From positions 1 through 17,475 of the forward strand of contig DKBD01000076.1 in NCBI GenBank assembly GCA_002451055.1: a stretch of 17,475 nucleotides of DNA, in the 5' to 3' direction. This stretch comes from Nitrospira sp. UBA6909. GTDB lineage: Bacteria; Nitrospirota; Nitrospiria; Nitrospirales; Nitrospiraceae. Positions 1 through 6,390 of the stretch are shown in pieces; positions within the stretch are counted from its first letter, which is position 1, and every line of letters begins with the position of its first letter. Below the pieces are notes generated by a model that saw only the letters and a list, made by a program, of their open reading frames with translations, had not been told where the DNA came from and searched no databases. The translations under genes were made by a program, and so were the position numbers.

Positions 1-702
1 CAGCAGCTCGAACGCTCCCTCACAGAGCGCGACCGGCAAGTTGAAAAGATTGGAGCTGCTACCAACCTTCTTCGTGAGAAAGAATCAGAGATCACAGAAT
101 GGGAAAGAAAATACACGCGCACCGCCCAAGAACACGAGGGAGAGGTGGCCAAGCTCCAAGAACAATGTGCGGCACAAGAACAACTCCGTAAGCAACATCG
201 ACTCGACGAGCAACGTCTGCACGAACGAGACGAACTGATTGCGAAACTCCACCGGCAACTGGATGAGTTGCAGGCAGCACGTGAGGACTTGCTACAAGAG
301 GTCCAGCGTCTTCGAGAGAAAGATGAGCACATTCAACGCCTGCGAAAACGTCTCAAAGAGATGCGAGGGACCCTAAGCGAAAAGGCGGCTCCAGCGGCAC
401 AGGCAGCCTCTCGTCAGAGCCGCCAGAATGGAGCTGGACAGAACTCCCACGCACGACTGATCAAAAGCGGCAAGAACAAGCAGGAAGACGATCTCAAAAA
501 GATCAACGGGATCGGGCCCGTCTTTGCGCAGACCCTCAACCAGATTGGCACCCGTACCTTTATCCAAATCGCTCGTTGGAAACCGGAAGATATCGAAAAG
601 ATCGCAAAGAAGCTCGAAACCGATCCTGAACGCATTAAGCGGGACAATTGGATTGCTGATGCCAAAGAACAACACTACCAAAAATACGGAGAACGGCTAT
701 AG
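1..702 (+). CDS. Coiled-coil protein with C-terminal helix-hairpin-helix domain (5' end outside the window)
   Basis: The frame is open from the first base of the window, so the start lies upstream; 233 residues are visible. About the first 130 are almost entirely charged and heptad-like (many Glu, Arg, Gln, Leu), which indicates a long coiled coil. An Ala/Ser/Gln-rich linker follows at about 127-160. The last 70 residues (about 163-233) start with DDLKKINGIGP and continue with a helical stretch ending in KYGERL. This matches the helix-hairpin-helix domain found in proteins called 'predicted flap endonuclease-1-like 5' DNA nuclease' (COG3743 type). The INGIGP hairpin normally contacts the DNA backbone. 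No nuclease catalytic residues are visible, so DNA binding is more credible than cleavage. It is convergent with the ferritin-like gene, with no clear terminator in the 92-bp gap. The coiled coil may serve oligomerisation or a structural role on DNA; the true function is unknown. Confidence 0.85.
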   Translation, partial: QQLERSLTERDRQVEKIGAATNLLREKESEITEWERKYTRTAQEHEGEVAKLQEQCAAQEQLRKQHRLDEQRLHERDELIAKLHRQLDELQAAREDLLQEVQRLREKDEHIQRLRKRLKEMRGTLSEKAAPAAQAASRQSRQNGAGQNSHARLIKSGKNKQEDDLKKINGIGPVFAQTLNQIGTRTFIQIARWKPEDIEKIAKKLETDPERIKRDNWIADAKEQHYQKYGERL

Positions 703-794
703 CAATCCCCGAGTAGCCCATCCCCCGACAACTGCGTCTGTGAGATGCCTGCCCTGCTTCGTGTTGTTATCGCGCCACCCTGTGTGAAAAAAGG

Positions 795-1250
795 CTAGGC
801 ACGAAATGGCTGCACGTCGCCCGCCTTCCGTAGCATCTTGTTCACCTCATCAAGGTGCAATTCTTCGTCGACAATCATCTCGCGCGCAAATTCTTCCAGA
901 AGGATAGACTTTCCTTCCGAGATTTTTAGCAACTCGTAATAGGAGGCGATGGCGGCCTTCTCATGCTCCAAGCTTTCCCTTAGAATATCCCCGACATCAT
1001 GCTTCTCCGTTTCCAACAGCGGCCCAATTTTCAGCGACGGGTGGCCTCCGAACATGGTAACCAGCTCGCCCGCCTTATGCGCATGGGCGAGGCTCTCATC
1101 GGCATTTTTCTTCAACCACGACACGATAGGAATCCGGTTGTAGCCATAGATCATTAGAGAGTAGTGCATATAGCGGACCACACCGGCCAATTCATGCTCC
1201 ATGATGGTGTTAAGAATCGCTACCGCGCGTACGGTGTCTTGATCGTTCAT
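795..1250 (-). CDS. Ferritin-like / bacterioferritin-type diiron protein
   Basis: The 151-residue protein has the length and four-helix pattern of bacterioferritins. Candidate diiron ligands are E20 (EHELAG), E52 and H56 (ADESLAHAH), E97 (LEHEKAA) and the E129-E130-L-H132 motif in the last helix. The spacing of the second-helix ligands (E52, H56) differs from the ExxH of classic bacterioferritin, and there is no methionine at the usual haem-ligand position beside it, so a haem-free form is likely. The family oxidises and stores Fe(II) in a cytoplasmic shell or protects against peroxide. The ATG start is supported by an upstream AAAGGAGATAGGAG ribosome-binding sequence. The gene stands alone and convergent to the helix-hairpin-helix gene. 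A DNA-binding Dps role is less likely because the terminus carries no basic tail. Confidence 0.88.
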   Translation of the reverse strand: MNDQDTVRAVAILNTIMEHELAGVVRYMHYSLMIYGYNRIPIVSWLKKNADESLAHAHKAGELVTMFGGHPSLKIGPLLETEKHDVGDILRESLEHEKAAIASYYELLKISEGKSILLEEFAREMIVDEELHLDEVNKMLRKAGDVQPFRA

Positions 1251-1681
1251 CTCCTATCTCCTTTTGCGACGTTGCGCCTATCAAATCCAGTTGCCAACCC
1301 CAGAACATCTGCCGCTTCTACTGTAGAGGCTGACAGGGCCAGTCTGACGCTTGCTGCGGTTTGAGTTTACGCGAAAGATGACTGCGTATCCACCCTGTTC
1401 TGTACCTATTATGCTCCGCCTGCCCCAGTCGCCGGAGTTCGCATGGCGCTCACCCGACCCACGCTTGCAGCTGTTCTGCGTCCCTCCTACAATACGCTCA
1501 ATGGGCTTTCCCGCGAGGTTTACATGGCTCTCACCATGTGGCACACCTGCCAAAGTCTCTCGCCAGACCATTACATTTCCAATACCCCTTGGCTCGTCTG
1601 GCTCCTGATACCTCTACGGCTAGAGCAGGTGCTCGTGCCGGAATGTACAAGATCAACGTTGCGAACTGAGAGGAGGAACCT
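1251..1681. other. Gene-poor gap between divergent genes
   Basis: This 431-bp stretch lies between the ferritin-like gene (-) and the SpoIIAA/Usp fusion gene (+). It should hold both promoters, but I see no -35/-10 pair good enough to name. Open frames on both strands here are rich in Arg, Ser and Pro, have no ribosome-binding site and resemble no family, so I do not call them genes. The only clear signals are the two ribosome-binding sites at its ends. Confidence 0.6.
1670..1678 (+). promoter_or_regulatory. Ribosome-binding site of the SpoIIAA/Usp fusion gene
   Basis: GAGGAGGAA ends 3 bases before the ATG at 1682, with its GAGG core at the usual distance. It is a near-perfect anti-16S match and fixes the start. 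Confidence 0.75.
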
Positions 1682-2578
1682 ATGATTGAAGTCCTGGGTG
1701 GATTTCCCCCGACAGTCTTGTCCTTTGCATGCAACGGTCAAGTGACGAGACAGGATTACGAAACCGTTCTGCTCCCCGCCGTCGAATACGCCCTCACACA
1801 GCACGAGAAAATCCGCCTGTATTATCAGATCAACACCGGCTTTTCTGGGATAGAGCCGGGCGCCATGTGGGACGACTTCAAAGTGGGGATGGAGCACTTG
1901 TTTCGCTGGGACCGGATTGCAGTAGTAACTGATGTGGAGTGGATTCGGCATACGTTCAAAGCTTTCAGTTTTGTGATTCCCTGTGCGGCACAGGTCTTTC
2001 GCCTAGAGGAGGTGCCCGCCGCCAAAGAGTGGATCATCGAGGGGATGACACAGCAAGAACTGGAACCCCTCATGAACCGGACAGATAAATTTCTGATTGC
2101 GGTGGAGGAGTCTGCGGCCTCGCTCAAAGCAGTGACCTATGTCAGCCGGGTTCTCCGGGGACGCACGGACGTCCAAGTTCGTCTCCACCATGTTCTTCCT
2201 CCCATTCCCCCAGACCTCCTCGAATTCGGAGGAGCAGAACTTCCTCAGATAGAACAGCGTCTGAGCGGCGAACTTCGTCAGAACCAAGCGCGTTGGATTG
2301 AAACGGCGAAGCAAAATGCCCAATCATCCCTCGACAAAGCTCTGGCTATCCTTCGAGAGGGCGGCCTCTCCCCAGACGGAGTCAGCACTAGCTTTTCTCT
2401 ACCCATTCACCGCCCTGATGTAGCGCGGGAAATCCTTGAGGCGGCAAAGACTTGGAACTGTGGGACGCTTGTAGTCGGCCGACACATCCGTTCATGGATC
2501 AGGGAAATTGGCTCCTCTCATATCGGAGAAGAACTCGTTCAGAAAGGACAAGGGTTTGCCATTTGGGTTGTCGAATAG
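1682..2578 (+). CDS. SpoIIAA-like (STAS-like) domain fused to a universal-stress-type domain
   Basis: The protein has 298 residues and no signal peptide. Residues 1-118 match the SpoIIAA-like/DUF3478 fold: an N-terminal beta strand with FPPTVLSFACNGQVT, then the WDDFKVGMEHLFRWDRIAVVTD core and a WI.HTFKAFSFVIP segment. These are small cytoplasmic proteins thought to bind lipids or act in anti-sigma-like regulation. Residues 134-298 match a universal stress protein domain: DKFLIAVEESAASLKAV at the start, an LHHVLPP strand, a long helix, and TLVVGRHIRS...IGSSHIGEELV near the end. The usual nucleotide loop G-x2-G-x9-G-S/T is only partly kept: VVGRHIR lacks the second glycine, while GSS remains, so nucleotide binding may be weak. 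A stress-response role is inferred from the domains. The strong GAGGAGG site supports the ATG start. Confidence 0.82.
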   Translation: MIEVLGGFPPTVLSFACNGQVTRQDYETVLLPAVEYALTQHEKIRLYYQINTGFSGIEPGAMWDDFKVGMEHLFRWDRIAVVTDVEWIRHTFKAFSFVIPCAAQVFRLEEVPAAKEWIIEGMTQQELEPLMNRTDKFLIAVEESAASLKAVTYVSRVLRGRTDVQVRLHHVLPPIPPDLLEFGGAELPQIEQRLSGELRQNQARWIETAKQNAQSSLDKALAILREGGLSPDGVSTSFSLPIHRPDVAREILEAAKTWNCGTLVVGRHIRSWIREIGSSHIGEELVQKGQGFAIWVVE

Positions 2579-2655
2579 TTTGCGCTGGGTGCCATCCTCG
2601 TCGCAGCTGTGTCGGCGTTTGTGCCGGCTCGTTTGACTCCTATGTGGTTCCTTGA

Positions 2656-3081
2656 ATGAAAGTCGAGGTAAGACGTATCCATTTCCTTCTTTTCGCCGTG
2701 TGGGGATTTGGCATCTGGTTGACCGATTGCGTAGCATTCGAGCCTGTCTAGCAATCACGCCTGGAGCGGTTTAACGATCGCCCATTTGTGGCGATTTTAC
2801 CTTTCGGCTTCGATCTTGAAATTACCACGCTCTCGACGATGCAAACGGTTGAAAGGTCCCTGTCGCCGGAGGACGAGGCCCGCCAACTCAGACACGCTCT
2901 GAATGAGATTGAACAAGAAACCCGCCGTGATAAGAAAAAAGAGGTGCAATTAACGCTCAACCTTGCCGAGGTCATGGAATCCTTAGGTGATGAATTGACC
3001 ACGCAGGGATTTAGGATTTCCCAATTGAGGCAACGGACGGAGTTCGCACCACAATCAGTAGAGCCCCACAGTTTTGAATAA
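2656..3081 (+). pseudogene. Probable small lipoprotein gene interrupted by an in-frame TAG
   Basis: The frame from ATG 2656 reads MKVEVRRIHFLLFAVWGFG, then IWLTDC: a basic start, a hydrophobic core and a lipobox-like LTDC (Cys25). A TAG at 2749-2751 ends it after 31 residues. Past the stop the same frame stays open to TAA 3079-3081. It gives a sensible protein segment: RPFVAILPFGFDLEITTLSTMQTV, an acidic helical stretch with EDEARQLRHALNEIEQE, and a C-terminus ending in PHSFE. The 'AILPFGFDLEIT' segment resembles the start of the mature part of envelope proteins that I know from memory only. The only downstream start, GTG 2788, has no ribosome-binding site and would begin inside this strand. 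One substitution (for example CAG to TAG) would explain the break. ATG 2656 also lacks a good ribosome-binding site, which fits decay. The alternative is a real 97-residue cytoplasmic protein from GTG 2788. Confidence 0.5.
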
Positions 3082-3088
3082 TCCAACT

Positions 3089-3481
3089 TTATAGGACGTC
3101 GTCGGATTGCGGGGGGGAATTCTCGGTAGGCTTCTCCGGATTCCCGAAGCGGAAGGAGAAATTCCGGATGGTGTCATCGGGATCCCAGCGGAACCATCCT
3201 TCAGCCGTGAGAGGCTGATCAGATTTCGCCTTGCCCTCCGGATAGAATTTGAACCGGAGATGCCCGCGTCGGTCGCTGGTTGATTCTTCGGAAACGAGAT
3301 TGCCGGAAATTTCCAGATGGTTCTCCAACCGATCCAGCGCCTCGTTGAAAAGTGAGCGAAGCAGGTTTTTCGAGAGTGCCTCCTGGAACGGCTGTTCAGG
3401 ATTGAACGATTCAGGCTCCCCTGCCCAGGCCAGAGAGGTCATACAAAGAAAGAACACAGCCACGAATAGATTGCGTCGCAT
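3089..3481 (-). CDS. Small exported protein of unknown function
   Basis: The 130-residue protein starts with a clear Sec signal peptide: basic MRRN, hydrophobic LFVAVFFLCMTSL, then AWA followed by GEP, so cleavage is likely after residue 20. The mature part is about 110 residues: an amphipathic helical stretch (FQEALSKNLLRSLFNEALDR), a beta-like part (GHLRFKFYPEGKA, EGWFRWDPD, NFSFRFG) and a disordered Pro/Ser/Asp-rich tail. It has no cysteine after cleavage and no recognised catalytic motif, so a periplasmic or envelope-associated protein is the most I can say. It ends 7 bp from the broken lipoprotein frame, convergent to it. Confidence 0.72.
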   Translation of the reverse strand: MRRNLFVAVFFLCMTSLAWAGEPESFNPEQPFQEALSKNLLRSLFNEALDRLENHLEISGNLVSEESTSDRRGHLRFKFYPEGKAKSDQPLTAEGWFRWDPDDTIRNFSFRFGNPEKPTENSPPQSDDVL

Positions 3482-3487
3482 GTGCGT

Positions 3488-3516
3488 ACTCTATCCCCCA
3501 AGGCCCGTACGGTCAA
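3488..3516 (-). promoter_or_regulatory. Possible sigma-70-type promoter giving a near-leaderless transcript
   Basis: On the minus strand, TTGACC (3511-3516) and TAGAGT (3488-3493) are separated by 17 bases. The -10 ends only 6 bases before the ATG at 3481, so transcription would begin at or next to the start codon. The GGGGGA that could serve as ribosome-binding site lies inside the spacer. The -10 is only a 4/6 match, so this is weak. Confidence 0.3.
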
Positions 3517-3659
3517 GCCCGATCACATCTGCTAAATTTGACCTTGTCCCTTACCTCAGGCGAGGCGGAAGGCCGGTGGTTCATGTCAGGCAGGACAACT
3601 TATCTTACAGAAGATGCTGGAAAGGATGATGGGAGGCTCCGTTTTTCCACTCGAACCCG

Positions 3660-4394
3660 TTACACATTCTGCGGCCACAAAGAACGCAGTTCTGGATACT
3701 TCGCGCGGTAATCGGCGTGGCCGGCACGAATGACTTTCAGTGCCTCGCTCCGTCCGTACAGGCCGGTGATTTCCACTTTATTATGCTGAGTTGTACCGGG
3801 CGCGCTCTTATAGGTCAGAAAATAATGTTTGAGGCGGTCAAGGAGCGCCGCCGGACATTGCGCAATGTCCGTGAAGGTGCCGTAGACGGCGTCGTCCCGC
3901 ATCACGGCGATGATCTTGTCGTCAGCCTCACCACCGTCGGCGAGGCTCAGTCCACCGATCGGCAATGCGGTCAGGAGGATGTCGCTGTGGGGAATGCTCT
4001 TTTCCGATAAGACACAGATGTCGAGCGGATCGCCGTCCCCCACCATGCCTTTGCGGCGGGCGCGTCTGGCGAAGATGCCGGCAACCTGCTCGCCGGAGTA
4101 CGTCTGGGGAATAAGTCCATAGTAGACCGGACAGAAGTTAGAAAAACGCTGCGGCCGATCCACCTTGAGGAAGCCGCTGCTTTTGTCCACTTCGTATTTG
4201 ACGGTATCGGTCGGGACGATTTCGATGTAGGCCGTGACTACGTCAGGAGCTTCCTCTCCGATGGACACCCCGTGCCACGGATGCGCTTTGAACATTAGTC
4301 CGAGCAGACGTTGAAAGGGATCGCCTCCTCCGCGGACCTCAAGCATCTTGTTTATATCCTCTCCCTTTTCTTTCCCCTTCTTCTTCTCTTTCAT
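3660..4394 (-). CDS. Inorganic pyrophosphatase, family I, divergent form
   Basis: The enzyme hydrolyses pyrophosphate to two phosphates in the cytoplasm and so pulls biosynthetic reactions forward. The 244-residue protein carries the family signature D120-G-D122-P-L-D125 (metal ligands), a YYGLIPQTY strand equivalent to the usual DYGFIPxT, and D158-D159-K160-I. Compared with E. coli-type enzymes (about 175 residues) it has a lysine-rich N-terminal tail (MKEKKKGKEKGED), an insert between YYGLIPQTY and DGDPLD containing IFARRARRKGMV, and a longer C-terminus (VIRAGHADYRAKYPELRSLW). I chose ATG 4394 because GGAGGGG lies just upstream. The longer frame begins with GTG 4439 without a ribosome-binding site. 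ATG 4346, preceded by GGAGAGGA, is an alternative that would remove the lysine-rich tail. The gene is divergent from the 5124 cluster and stands alone. Confidence 0.88.
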   Translation of the reverse strand: MKEKKKGKEKGEDINKMLEVRGGGDPFQRLLGLMFKAHPWHGVSIGEEAPDVVTAYIEIVPTDTVKYEVDKSSGFLKVDRPQRFSNFCPVYYGLIPQTYSGEQVAGIFARRARRKGMVGDGDPLDICVLSEKSIPHSDILLTALPIGGLSLADGGEADDKIIAVMRDDAVYGTFTDIAQCPAALLDRLKHYFLTYKSAPGTTQHNKVEITGLYGRSEALKVIRAGHADYRAKYPELRSLWPQNV

Positions 4395-4751
4395 ATCCCC
4401 TCCACATATCTGCCGAACATCCCAACTCCAACGCGTCACGAGACCTCAATGTCGCCAGGAGAAGGTTGATTAGATCACGCTTGCTATGAGAACGCTATTC
4501 ATGGGTTGGTCAGCGGGAGTGCTCCGTATCGGAACAAGATTGTCCAGGAGCATCACCGCCGACACGCACCCGCCATCGTGGCCCCCACGGCACGACGAGG
4601 TTCATTTCCTCGACAAACCGCTCCCAGCTGGTGGGCCGGCGATGCCGTTCACACGGAACCTCTGCAAACGTCCGTTGCTGGGTAGAGTGGGCCTCCTCAT
4701 CGGTGCGGCGCTACCCTTAACACATCGCGAGTGAAGAATAAATCATGAATC

Positions 4752-4816
4752 CCTAGGGATAAGTAACAGGGGGCCTAGGAGAGTTCCTAGTTCAATGCAG
4801 GACCTAGGTTTGCTAG
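4752..4816. promoter_or_regulatory. Cluster of five CTAG boxes, possible operator array
   Basis: CTAG occurs at 4753-4756, 4775-4778, 4787-4790, 4804-4807 and 4813-4816. Three copies are the full palindrome CCTAGG (4752, 4774, 4803) and one is CCTAGT (4786). CTAG is rare in most bacterial genomes and I noticed only about ten others in the rest of the window. The array lies directly upstream of the AT-rich TATATA at 4847, which has no good -35 partner. That is the arrangement expected of an activator-dependent promoter. The regulator is unknown. Confidence 0.45.
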
Positions 4817-4846
4817 AGTACACCCTCCGCTGCAAACTCAAGAGAT

Positions 4847-4852
4847 TATATA
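4847..4852 (+). promoter_or_regulatory. Possible -10 element of the repeat-protein cluster
   Basis: TATATA sits in GATTATATAG, the most AT-rich point of the gap. The bases 17 upstream (CCTCCG) are no -35, so if it is a promoter it needs an activator, plausibly one bound at the CTAG boxes. The last box is about 31 bases upstream. Confidence 0.3.
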
Positions 4853-4930
4853 GCCGGAACATAGGCTGAGGGGTCTGACTGCGCTGCAGAACAGAAGTTC
4901 GGCGCGAAGTGGAACCTAAGACGTCATCTA

Positions 4931-4957
4931 TCCTCCGTAGCAGACGACTGCGGAGGA
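4931..4957 (+). promoter_or_regulatory. Leader hairpin whose 3' arm contains a ribosome-binding-like sequence
   Basis: TCCTCCGTAG (4931-4940) pairs with CTGCGGAGGA (4948-4957) over 10 base pairs with one G-U and a 7-nt loop, CAGACGA. No U-run follows, so it is not an intrinsic terminator. The 3' arm holds GGAGGA 9 bases before an ATG at 4967, so the stem would mask that site. Confidence 0.4.
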
Positions 4958-5108
4958 CGAAGAGCCATGGCTTCCTGCGAACACGGGCGAATTACAAGCG
5001 AGCGGTGTGCTGCTCGCCAGATGGCAAAGCTCAGCAGCAGAGGGAAAGAACTGGATTGTGGAGATCCTCTCCGTCGGTACGTCGACGCAGGATCAAGCGA
5101 AATAAATC

Positions 5109-5117
5109 GGAGGAGGG
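5109..5117 (+). promoter_or_regulatory. Ribosome-binding site of the 31-residue-repeat gene
   Basis: GGAGGAGGG ends 6 bases before ATG 5124. It is strong and fixes the start of the first gene of the cluster. Confidence 0.75.
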
Positions 5118-5123
5118 CCAACC

Positions 5124-6377
5124 ATGTCGGAAACGTTTTCAGGAACCGTCGACATTACCAACACGGCGGAAACGGTTACGATCCAGCTGAACGGAACCAA
5201 CGGGGACGTCCGCATCGGCGGACCAGAGGCGACCGGCGACCTCAGCATTCGCGACTCTTCCGACCGGGAGGTGTTGCGCTTCATCGGGTCCACGGCCTCT
5301 CTCTCCATAGGCACCACCGGGAGCAGCGGCGAGATCTTCGTCCGCGATTCGGCCGACCGCCAGGTGTTTACCATCAGCTCAGGCACCGCCCAGTTGACGA
5401 TCGGGACAACCGGAAACGCCGGCGATCTCTACATCCGCGATGGCAACAACCGGAACATCTTCCAGGTCAACGGCAGCTCGGCAGCCCTCAACCTGGGGAC
5501 GACTGACAACGCCGGCGAACTGACCGTGAGGGACGCATCGAATAGACAGGTCCTGCGGTTCGACTCGACATCGGCTGCCCTCTATATTGGCGCGACCGGT
5601 AACGAAGGCGATTTGATCATCCGTGACGGCTCGAACCGAGACGTGTTCCACTTCGATGCCAACCGAGCGGCCCTCTATCTCGGCGCAACCGGTAACGAAG
5701 GCGACCTGATCATCCGTGACGGCTCGAACCGGGAGGTGTTCCACTTCGATGCCAACCGAGCGGCCCTCTATCTCGGCGCAACCGGTAACGAAGGCGATTT
5801 GATCATCCGCGACGGCTCGAACCGGGAAGTGTTCCACTTCGACGCCAACCGAGCGGCCCTCTACGTTGGCGCCGCCGGTAACGAGGGCGACATCATTGTC
5901 CGCGACAACGCCGGTGCCGAGACGATCAAGCTAAACGGCGACACTGGCGACATTATCCTTTCGAACGGCGACGCAGCCGAACAATTCGAACTGGCCGCTG
6001 CGGCTGAGGCGCTTCCGGGAACAGTCATGGTCCTCGACGAAGACGGATGCCTGAAACCGTCTTCCGCCCCATACGACAGCAAGGTGGTCGGTGTCGTCGC
6101 CGGTGCCGGCGGGTACCGTCCTGGTATCGTTCTCGACCACCGGGATAAGCCCGTCGCCCCTCGCGTTGCGATTTCGATGATGGGCAAAGTAGCCTGCCGC
6201 GCCGACGCATCGTTTGGTGCGATCGTCGTCGGCGATCTGCTAACGAGCTCAGCCACCCCAGGGCGCGCGATGAAAGCCACCGACCGGGAACGGGCGTTCG
6301 GTGCGGTGATCGGCAAGGCGCTGACACCCCTCGCTGATGGCACAGGACTGGTAGATATTCTCATCACCCTACAATAG
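5124..6377 (+). CDS. Protein with eight exact 31-residue repeats and a conserved C-terminal domain
   Basis: The 417-residue protein has no signal peptide or membrane segment. An Arg-Asp pair falls at residues 43, 74, 105, 136, 167, 198, 229 and 260, an exact 31-residue period. The consensus is roughly G-x-x-G-[DE]-[LI]-x-[IV]-R-D-x-x-[ND]-R-x-[VI]-[FL]-x-F, then an Ala-x-Leu-x-[IVL]-G strand. The short strands broken by Gly/Asn/Asp suggest a beta-solenoid or fibrous shaft, as in tail fibres and adhesins. Residues about 297-417 form a different domain (GTVMVLDEDG, VVGVVAGAG, GKVACRADA, VGDLLTSSATPG, AFGAVIGKAL, ending ILITLQ). I recognise this from the C-termini of assorted bacterial repeat and fibre-like proteins, where its role is not established to my knowledge. 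It is first in a cluster with the metalloprotease, starting 13 bp later, and the HEAT protein. Export, if any, would be non-Sec. Surface fibre is the leading guess; the function is unproven. Confidence 0.8.
   Translation: MSETFSGTVDITNTAETVTIQLNGTNGDVRIGGPEATGDLSIRDSSDREVLRFIGSTASLSIGTTGSSGEIFVRDSADRQVFTISSGTAQLTIGTTGNAGDLYIRDGNNRNIFQVNGSSAALNLGTTDNAGELTVRDASNRQVLRFDSTSAALYIGATGNEGDLIIRDGSNRDVFHFDANRAALYLGATGNEGDLIIRDGSNREVFHFDANRAALYLGATGNEGDLIIRDGSNREVFHFDANRAALYVGAAGNEGDIIVRDNAGAETIKLNGDTGDIILSNGDAAEQFELAAAAEALPGTVMVLDEDGCLKPSSAPYDSKVVGVVAGAGGYRPGIVLDHRDKPVAPRVAISMMGKVACRADASFGAIVVGDLLTSSATPGRAMKATDRERAFGAVIGKALTPLADGTGLVDILITLQ
5220..5963 (+). repeat. Eight in-register 93-bp tandem coding repeats
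   Basis: The array is eight units of 93 bp encoding 31 residues each. The fifth to seventh units (5592-5684, 5685-5777, 5778-5870) are nearly identical in DNA, differing at a handful of mostly third-position bases. The outer units agree only at protein level. This pattern suggests recent duplication or gene conversion in the middle of an old array, and copy number may vary between strains. Confidence 0.9.
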
Positions 6378-6390
6378 ACGGGGGACGGAC

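Larger units (their letters stand above)
4395..5123. other. Long intergenic regulatory region upstream of the 5124-8218 cluster
   Basis: This 729-bp gap between the divergent pyrophosphatase and repeat-protein genes has no convincing long coding frame. From 4440 to about 4740 I see nothing recognisable; an 82-codon frame at 4486-4734 has no ribosome-binding site and looks random. From 4752 on it holds five CTAG boxes, a TATATA element at 4847-4852, a 10-bp-stem hairpin at 4931-4957 and an open stretch at 4941-5105. The clear ribosome-binding site of the next gene closes it. If transcription starts near 4859, the leader would be about 265 nt. Confidence 0.55.

Noticed and set aside
1281..1571. 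Minus-strand frame in the 1251-1681 gap
   Set aside because: It has no ribosome-binding site, no hydrophobic core pattern, and overlaps equally poor frames on the plus strand.
4486..4734. 82-codon plus-strand frame in the long gap
   Set aside because: It has no ribosome-binding site, random-looking Arg/Pro/Ser composition and no family resemblance.
4967..5506. 179-codon frame starting after the leader hairpin
   Set aside because: It overlaps most of the repeat-gene N-terminus in another frame, and its Arg/His-rich sequence is typical of a shadow. Only its ATG and upstream GGAGGA are kept as part of the hairpin note.
5379..5837. 152-codon minus-strand frame with apparent repeats
   Set aside because: It is the antisense of the 93-bp repeats, so its periodicity is inherited from the real gene.
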